A stretch of DNA of 64,000 bases from Halobacteriovorax sp. GB3 (GTDB taxonomy: Bacteria; Bdellovibrionota; Bacteriovoracia; Bacteriovoracales; Bacteriovoracaceae). Below are positions 59,094-64,000 of the stretch, one piece after another. The stretch's first letter is position 1, and each line of letters opens with the position of its first letter. The notes under the pieces were generated by a model that saw nothing but the letters and a program-made list of their open reading frames with translations, was not told the DNA's origin and did not search any database. The DNA lies in contig NZ_JAQSLN010000001.1 of assembly GCF_028649655.1 (NCBI RefSeq), forward strand, positions 744,001 through 808,000. Direction: 5' to 3'. A program made the translations under genes and the position numbers.

Positions 59094-60770
59094 ATGCGCT
59101 ATCGCTCTTTGGTTTTAGCTCTATCCTTAGGGGTAAGTTCTTGTACTAACTTTAAAAGTAATAGTAGGAAAGTCGCTTCGGTCGAGGAAACGTCTCCGGT
59201 CTATCACGAGTTTCAAAGTTACGAAGAGAATTTTGAGATTTTTAATAAGAATGTTTCAAAGGCCTTAGAACTCAGATTGAGGGCCATCACATTTTATAAT
59301 AATATTGGAAATAAAATTGAAAAGGCTAAACTGAATAAGAGCAAAGACAAAAGAGTACTAAGCTCTGAAGATCTTCGTCTCATTCACGAGACGACAAAAT
59401 CATATGCGACGAATAGACAAGAGTTATTAACAAATGTTTCTGAATATAAGTGGTACAGTGATAAAGAAGTTGAATTTAAAATCACGGCCAATAAAACGAG
59501 AGTTAATAAAGAGTATGCGAACTGGTTTTCTGGTTTCTTTGGAAATTTCTTCGATATCGATAAGAAAGTAAATATTGAATTAAATCCAATGGAAGATGAA
59601 GGAATGCTTCATGTTCTAAGAATGAAAAAGAGCCTTGTTGCGGCACTTACTCTCTATGATAACTATATCCTCGCAATTCAGCCATATGATGAGGATAAAG
59701 AGCTTCGTCGTGTCGTTAATTTTGATAACGTAGAAGTTGAAGGACTCATCAAAGAGATTTCTGGAAATTTTAGAAAACTTGATAACTACAAAAGAGCGCT
59801 TCGAGTTGTTGAATATATCCAAGATATTAAGAAGTGGGAAAAGAGTAATCCTAAATCAAGTTTAACAACTAATAGTTACAACCATTACCTCAATGAATTG
59901 ATTGATGGTTCTTATACTTATGGAAAGATTCAAGAGATCACAATTGGTGATCGTATTAAGTTTAGGCTAGATCGTTTCGCTAAATCTCTTCGCGATAGAA
60001 TTTTTAAAATTGGTGATGAATCAATGAATATCGTAAGTATGGGATTTGGAAATACAGTCGGTCTTGTTCAGTCTCGTTCCGGGAAAATGAAAAGAATTAC
60101 TCTGCAAGAGGAAGTATCTATTAGAAAGCAAATTAAGGCATTAGATATTCTTCTTGAGAAAACGCCTTTTAGATTAACGGATAAGTTCATTCCTGGGCAC
60201 TGGGGACACGTGGCCATTTGGATTGGAACAGAAGAAGAACTTAAAGAAATCGGTATGTGGGATGAGTTAGATGAACTTTATGACTACGCTGTTAGTGTAA
60301 ATGGTTATGAAGGGGATGACTTTAAAACATTAATTAGAAATGGAAGAAATATTGTTGAGGCCTTAAGACCAGGGGTTCAAATCAACTCTCTTAGACACTT
60401 CCTCGATATTGATGACCTTGCAGTTGTTCGTACAAAAGAAGAGTTCTCACTTGAAGATAAGAAGCACTACTTAAGAAAAGCTTTCATGCAGGTTGGGAAA
60501 GAATATGACTTCAACTTCAATGTTCAAACGGATAAAAAAATTGTTTGCTCTGAACTTGCTTACGTTGTATACGAAGACTATCAATGGCCAGTGGCCAAGC
60601 AAGTCGGTCGTTATACGATCTCTCCTGATCACGTTGCCGAAAAAGCTCGTAATGAAGGTGAGTTTAAGCCTGTTTTGATTTATCATGATGGGAAAAAGAT
60701 TCAAAAGAATATCGCGCAAAATTTTGAATATCTACTTGATTTAAAATATGACAACGTGACATTTTATTAA
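59094..60770 (+). CDS. Lipoprotein with YiiX-like permuted papain-fold domain
   Basis: A 558-residue lipoprotein: signal peptide ending GVSSC (lipid cysteine at 17). The N-terminal 330 residues are helical, Lys-rich and unrecognised. The C-terminal domain (about 345-545) looks like the permuted NlpC/P60 family of YiiX/YaeF type: histidine H372 in PGHWGHVAIWIG and cysteine C485 in KKIVCSELAYVVYEDY, with the histidine before the cysteine as in that family. ALRPGVQINSLRHF and KEYDFNFN also fit. It may act on peptidoglycan or lipid-linked amides; the substrate is unknown. GGGAGG precedes the ATG. Confidence 0.8.
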   Translation: MRYRSLVLALSLGVSSCTNFKSNSRKVASVEETSPVYHEFQSYEENFEIFNKNVSKALELRLRAITFYNNIGNKIEKAKLNKSKDKRVLSSEDLRLIHETTKSYATNRQELLTNVSEYKWYSDKEVEFKITANKTRVNKEYANWFSGFFGNFFDIDKKVNIELNPMEDEGMLHVLRMKKSLVAALTLYDNYILAIQPYDEDKELRRVVNFDNVEVEGLIKEISGNFRKLDNYKRALRVVEYIQDIKKWEKSNPKSSLTTNSYNHYLNELIDGSYTYGKIQEITIGDRIKFRLDRFAKSLRDRIFKIGDESMNIVSMGFGNTVGLVQSRSGKMKRITLQEEVSIRKQIKALDILLEKTPFRLTDKFIPGHWGHVAIWIGTEEELKEIGMWDELDELYDYAVSVNGYEGDDFKTLIRNGRNIVEALRPGVQINSLRHFLDIDDLAVVRTKEEFSLEDKKHYLRKAFMQVGKEYDFNFNVQTDKKIVCSELAYVVYEDYQWPVAKQVGRYTISPDHVAEKARNEGEFKPVLIYHDGKKIQKNIAQNFEYLLDLKYDNVTFY

Positions 60771-60778
60771 AACATATA

Positions 60779-60804
60779 GGCCCTCTTTAACGAGGGCCTT
60801 TTTT
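60779..60804. terminator. Terminator shared by convergent genes
   Basis: Stem GGCCCTC/GAGGGCC with a 6-base loop and a T-run of six; it slightly overlaps the stop of the regulator gene on the other strand. Confidence 0.9.
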
Positions 60805-61612
60805 ATACTTCAAACATATCAATTGTATAGCAATACACTTCTTGTTCACTCGAATCTTTAATAACATCTCTTACATCTTGTAGTGACTTAATCAGAATAT
60901 TTTTAATGGCCAAGGCATCTTCTTTTTTTACGCTGATAACTCCTGAGTAGTGGAGGTCATCGTCGCTTTTTCGATCTAAAGATGAGATTGATCTTAAGCG
61001 CCAGTTCGTGTGGTGTTTACTAATCATTGGACTATCACTAGTCAGGTGAAAGTCTTTAGATGTAAAACTATAACCATCACTCTCTTTTACGATCAATCCA
61101 ATTTCTAATAAGAATTCAATGACCTCATTTACTTTTTCTAGGGGAAGAGAAAGCCTTTGAGATATCACTTCTTTATTTTGATACTCTTTAACTGAAAGAA
61201 GTGCATGTATGGCAATGTAGTGCCAACTACTATAATAGGTTTGTCTATCTTCTGCCTTGATTTCATCATCAACTTCTAAGCGCGCCTTGAGTTTTTTCTG
61301 TTCTTCTTTAAATTGCTCAATTTGTCCTAGAAAGTATTTTTCAAGTCGCTTTGAGCCGGACCTTTCCTTTTGTATTAAAAGTAGAAAAAAGTGCGACTCG
61401 TTCTTGGTAAGACCTAAGAACTCTGTCAGCTCTTCAGCTTGTTCAAGCGTAAAGTGCGGGTGATTATTTAGCACCTGCGAGACATAGGCGGTGTGTATTC
61501 TTAAGGCCTTTGCTATTTTTGCTTTTAGACCTCTGCCTCGATAAGGCCTTGAAATAATGTAGTCATTCAGAAAGTTCTTATAATCTGAATATTCATAGAT
61601 AGACTTTTTCAT
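60803..61612 (-). CDS. TIGR02147/DUF4423-family regulator
   Basis: A 269-residue predicted transcription regulator of the TIGR02147 family, which is expanded in Bdellovibrio-like and Fibrobacter genomes. The N-terminus has the family pattern IYEYSDYKNFLNDYI then an HTH-like segment GRGLKAKIAKALRIHTAYVSQVLNNHPHFTLEQAEELTEFLGL, followed by NESHFFLLLIQKER. The C-terminal part (about 130-260) is the DUF4423 domain, with SSWHYIAIHALLSV and YSGVISVKKEDALAIKNILIKS. Its targets are unknown, though the outer-membrane and repeat lipoprotein genes are divergent from it. Confidence 0.82.
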   Translation of the reverse strand: MKKSIYEYSDYKNFLNDYIISRPYRGRGLKAKIAKALRIHTAYVSQVLNNHPHFTLEQAEELTEFLGLTKNESHFFLLLIQKERSGSKRLEKYFLGQIEQFKEEQKKLKARLEVDDEIKAEDRQTYYSSWHYIAIHALLSVKEYQNKEVISQRLSLPLEKVNEVIEFLLEIGLIVKESDGYSFTSKDFHLTSDSPMISKHHTNWRLRSISSLDRKSDDDLHYSGVISVKKEDALAIKNILIKSLQDVRDVIKDSSEQEVYCYTIDMFEV

Positions 61613-61743
61613 AATTAAATCAGGCAGTTAAGTTTTCAAGTTAATTTTATTATAGCATAATATCTATAAAGACATTAATAAAAAGCTGATTTTTTACAGT
61701 GGTGTCTAGGCATAATGACACTGCGCATTTTATTCACGATAAT
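61613..61743. other. Intergenic between the TIGR02147 regulator and the OMP operon
   Basis: About 130 bases of AT-rich divergent promoter region. It includes a TATAGCATAATAT-like stretch and the near-repeat GTGTCTA/ATGACAC, but no confident operator could be assigned. Confidence 0.3.
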
Positions 61744-61772
61744 TTGGCTTTATCAGATCAAATTGCTACAAT
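61744..61772 (+). promoter_or_regulatory. Sigma-70-type promoter of the OMP-adhesin operon
   Basis: TTGGCT-N17-TACAAT. Expected start near 61779, where a hairpin AAGCTC/GAGCTT (61778-61798, 9-base loop, then TTTT) begins, ending 17 bases before the ATG. The hairpin could protect the 5' end or act as an attenuator. Confidence 0.5.
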
Positions 61773-61815
61773 TTTTTAAGCTCTATTGAGTGGAGCTTTT
61801 GAGGCAAGGAAGCCA

Positions 61816-62382
61816 ATGCGCCAACTAGTTTTTTTTCTTTTATTCATTCAAAGCACTTTTGCTGGAGTTCTCTTTGAGCCCCATGCAACTTTGCACGCCT
61901 CGGGTGATGCGACGTTACTCAATGAGTCCTATGGAATGAGCGCAATCGATGGTGGCCTTGGGATTGGCTACCAAAATAATTTACCATTTTTTAAGGCCGA
62001 AATGACTGGCCACTTTAGAACACTTGAATCCCCTGGTGGGACAAAGGAAAACTTCATCGGTGTGGCCTATGTTGTTGGTGCAGGTATTCGCTTTAGTGAT
62101 GTGTTGCGCCTCTATGCTGGCTGGATGCCTTCTGTTGAAATGAAGAGTACCGCCGATGAGAGCACTTATTCTGGAAGTGGTTTTAAAGGGGAGCTGTCTT
62201 TTCTTATTTATCGTCCATGGATGATGCACTTTTTCTCCGAGTTTAAAAATGAGACTTTTGATACTCAAACAACAAAGAACGGAGTGATCACAAAGTTAGA
62301 AGGAGATTTGAGCTTTGAAGTAAGTTCAATAGCGATTGGTGTTTCTTTTCCGTTTGATTTTTGGGGGAGGCAAGTTCGATGA
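61816..62382 (+). CDS. Predicted outer-membrane beta-barrel protein
   Basis: A 188-residue exported protein with signal peptide about 1-17 (ending TFA-GV). The mature chain shows about eight alternating strands with aromatic girdles (LGIGYQNNLPFFKAEMTGHF, YVVGAGIRFSDVLRLYAGW, FKGELSFLIYRPWMMHFFSEFK, VSSIAIGVSFPFDFWG), fitting an eight-stranded barrel such as OmpW/OmpX size class. It ends GRQVR rather than in the usual terminal Phe. I start at ATG 61816 behind AAGGAAG. Its stop overlaps the start of the repeat lipoprotein (ATGA), so the two are coupled and may form an anchoring pair. Confidence 0.7.
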   Translation: MRQLVFFLLFIQSTFAGVLFEPHATLHASGDATLLNESYGMSAIDGGLGIGYQNNLPFFKAEMTGHFRTLESPGGTKENFIGVAYVVGAGIRFSDVLRLYAGWMPSVEMKSTADESTYSGSGFKGELSFLIYRPWMMHFFSEFKNETFDTQTTKNGVITKLEGDLSFEVSSIAIGVSFPFDFWGRQVR

Positions 62383-64000
62383 GAAGTCTTGTTATCTCTC
62401 TTATCCTCACTTTCTTTCTTAGCTCTTGCCTAGGTGGCGGGGGTGAAGAATCTATTATAACTCCTGTTATTCAGGAGGAAACGCTCTCGGTTGATGCCGG
62501 AAACAAGATTTATACAAATTCAACGGCTACAGCTTCGCCAACGATCTCTGATGCTCCTAACAAAACTTATCTATGGGAAGTCGTCTCTGGAGCAGGTTCT
62601 ATTGGATTTTCAAGCACGACTGTGTCACAACCAATCATTACTCCAAGTACAGAAGGCGATTATCAACTTAGACTAACAGTTACTTCTGGATCAAAAGTTG
62701 TAAGTGATATTCTTGAACTAACTTATGATACAACTGATCCTGTTGTTAGTGCTGGTGGAGATAATCTTTTAGCAAATGCCGCTTTTTTTCAAACAGCTAC
62801 TGTTACTGAGCTAAATCCAGTGACTTTAAGGTGGAGTGTCACATCTGGCCCTGGTTCGCTGACAGTCTCCTCTCACTCTACAAATCCTACAATTAGTGTT
62901 AGCGCCGATGGCGATTATGTTATTCGATTGACGGCAACGGATGCTGCGGGAAATAGTGCATACGACGAGATGAATTTATCGTGGGATGGAACGAAGCCGA
63001 GTGTTTCTGTTGGTGCAGATGTCGTGGCCGGTGCGCTTTTTAATAAAGATGCAACAACCAGCGATGCTCATGCCATGACGTACTTGTGGGAAAAAGTATC
63101 GGGGCCTGGAAACTTAACTTTTGGAAGTGCTACAAGTGAAGATACGAGTGTCGTTGCCGATACTGATGGAAGTTATGTTGTCAGATTAAGGGCCACGGAC
63201 ACTTATTCAAATGTTGGTGAAGATAGTTTTACCTTGCTCTTTGATACGACTAATCCCGTTGTCGATGCAGGGGTTGATATTAATACAAATGTTGCTGTCT
63301 CAAGAACGGTTTCTGTGACAGATACAACGGCAACGACGATTGTTTGGTCTCAGGTTTCTGGTCCTGGAACGATGAGTTTTAATTCATCGACTTCTAAGAC
63401 GACGACAATTTCAGCTAATACTGAAGGCTCCTATGTCTTTCGTGCAACACTCACCGATGCTCTTGGAAACGTTGGAACTGATGATGTCAATTTTCTTTGG
63501 GATACCACTGCACCTGCTATTACAATGCCGGCCGATGTGATCACTGGAGCACTAGCAAACCTTGATGCAACGGTAACAGATTCCAATACTCTCACTTATT
63601 CATGGTCTAAAGTCTCGGGTCCTGGAACGATTGTTTTTGGAAGCTCAGCAAGTGAAGATACAAGCATTTTTACAACAACTGATGGCGATTATGTTCTTCG
63701 TCTAACAGCTACTGATGGAGCCGGAAATGTGAGTAGTGATACAGTCGCTCTCACTTGGGACTCTACAGATCCTGTTGTCGATGCTGGAGTCGATCAGGTC
63801 GTTAATGGCCTATTTTCTCAAGATGCAACAGTCAGCGATGCGACAAGTGTGACTTACTTATGGTCTAAAATCTCAGGGCCTGGGAATGTGACTTTTAGTG
63901 CAGGAACTTCAGAGGATACTGATATAAGTGTTGATGCCGATGGCCAGTATGTCATTCGTCTGACTGTCACTGATCAAGCTGGAAATATTGCAAGTGATGA
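62379..64000 (+). CDS. Repeat lipoprotein/adhesin, 3' end outside window
   Basis: An open frame of at least 540 codons that runs off the window without a stop. The signal peptide ends LTFFLSSC with the lipid cysteine at 17, followed by LGGGGEE, a glycine linker. From about residue 32 it is built of Ig/PKD-like modules, each with a D[TSG]T[DNAK]P opening, a YLW.KVSGPG strand pair, and a DG.YV.RL.ATD.AGN closing segment. Such proteins are surface adhesins or surface-layer components. It starts inside the stop of the barrel protein gene. Total length cannot be given. Domain type is PKD/REJ-like by pattern only. Confidence 0.82.
   Translation, partial: MRSLVISLILTFFLSSCLGGGGEESIITPVIQEETLSVDAGNKIYTNSTATASPTISDAPNKTYLWEVVSGAGSIGFSSTTVSQPIITPSTEGDYQLRLTVTSGSKVVSDILELTYDTTDPVVSAGGDNLLANAAFFQTATVTELNPVTLRWSVTSGPGSLTVSSHSTNPTISVSADGDYVIRLTATDAAGNSAYDEMNLSWDGTKPSVSVGADVVAGALFNKDATTSDAHAMTYLWEKVSGPGNLTFGSATSEDTSVVADTDGSYVVRLRATDTYSNVGEDSFTLLFDTTNPVVDAGVDINTNVAVSRTVSVTDTTATTIVWSQVSGPGTMSFNSSTSKTTTISANTEGSYVFRATLTDALGNVGTDDVNFLWDTTAPAITMPADVITGALANLDATVTDSNTLTYSWSKVSGPGTIVFGSSASEDTSIFTTTDGDYVLRLTATDGAGNVSSDTVALTWDSTDPVVDAGVDQVVNGLFSQDATVSDATSVTYLWSKISGPGNVTFSAGTSEDTDISVDADGQYVIRLTVTDQAGNIASD
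62727..64000 (+). repeat. Exact 258-bp (86-residue) tandem protein repeats
   Basis: The unit opener D[TSG]T[DNAK]P falls at 62727, 62985, 63243, 63501 and 63759, always 258 bases apart with no indel in four successive intervals. Individual copies differ clearly in sequence. The constant length with diverged sequence points to structural selection on the module size rather than very recent duplication. The array continues past the window. Confidence 0.9.

Noticed and set aside
61744-61768. TTGGC...TTGCT as a sigma-54 promoter before the barrel gene
   Set aside because: GG and GC are separated by too many bases; a sigma-70 reading (TTGGCT-N17-TACAAT) fits instead.
1-64000. tRNA, rRNA, CRISPR arrays, insertion sequences, prophage or attachment sites
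   Set aside because: No T-loop-like GGTTCGA with matching acceptor, no direct-repeat/spacer array, and no transposase, integrase or phage structural protein was found in any frame. A tRNA could still be missed by eye.

Overview
The window reads as a stretch of an AT-rich Gram-negative chromosome. The best fit is a marine Bdellovibrio-like predator (Bacteriovoracaceae/Halobacteriovorax type), but this is inferred from content, not from a marker gene. The pointers are the many Sec-exported proteins of unknown family, secreted proteases (M14, M16, trypsin-like, a novel HExxH protein), an L,D-transpeptidase, two chemoreceptors, a TIGR02147-type regulator and lineage-specific lipoproteins. No rRNA, tRNA, CRISPR array, transposase or prophage gene was seen. 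The window is chromosomal housekeeping mixed with lineage-specific exported proteins.

Layout. 1-4.2 kb: the end of a ProW/ProX glycine-betaine importer, a CNNM/CBS membrane protein and a DEAD-box helicase. 4.2-10.9 kb: a Cache chemoreceptor with a hairpin-rich leader, a 1083-residue exported repeat protein and two exported unknowns. 11-20 kb: an RbgA-type GTPase, a DUF423 protein, a six-repeat Cys-paired exported protein behind a sigma-54-like promoter, an orphan amino-acid binding protein, GloA, an HPt-like protein lacking its histidine, a fusion of two pseudouridine synthases and a PhnP-like hydrolase. 20-23 kb: an active/inactive M16 peptidase pair. 23-25.5 kb: two DksA/TraR-family genes, each behind a sigma-54-type promoter and a leader with AGGA-loop hairpins, two small exported proteins between them, and then a self-contained ~150-nt transcription unit encoding a 21-residue hydrophobic peptide.

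25.4-39 kb: a hexapeptide acyltransferase, htpG with a textbook heat-shock promoter, a half-length asparaginase, a Cys-rich lipoprotein, methylmalonyl-CoA epimerase, a rhomboid lacking its catalytic residues, FliL, a secreted trypsin-like protease, MscS, Acs, a 53-residue lipoprotein and a CPA2-type antiporter. 39.5-42.4 kb: a two-gene MotB/MotA-like ion-driven motor whose B subunit carries a ~330-residue coiled coil. This is the best candidate here for an undescribed system. 42.4-46.7 kb: alanine dehydrogenase, an M14 carboxypeptidase and a chemoreceptor with a c-type heme motif.

46.9-56.4 kb: a degenerate alpha/beta-hydrolase next to a 1004-residue MalT-like STAND regulator, followed by five exported proteins of unknown family, the fourth being a predicted zinc metalloprotease behind a near-perfect sigma-54 promoter. 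56.5-64 kb: lipB-lipA, an L,D-transpeptidase, a YiiX-like lipoprotein, a TIGR02147 regulator, an outer-membrane protein and the start of a lipoprotein built from exact 86-residue Ig/PKD-like repeats that runs off the window.

Functional themes are export and envelope remodelling, chemotaxis and ion-driven motors, and layered regulation by sigma-54, sigma-32, STAND and DksA-like factors. Promoters, hairpins and start codons were read by eye, and residue numbers use the start codons chosen here.
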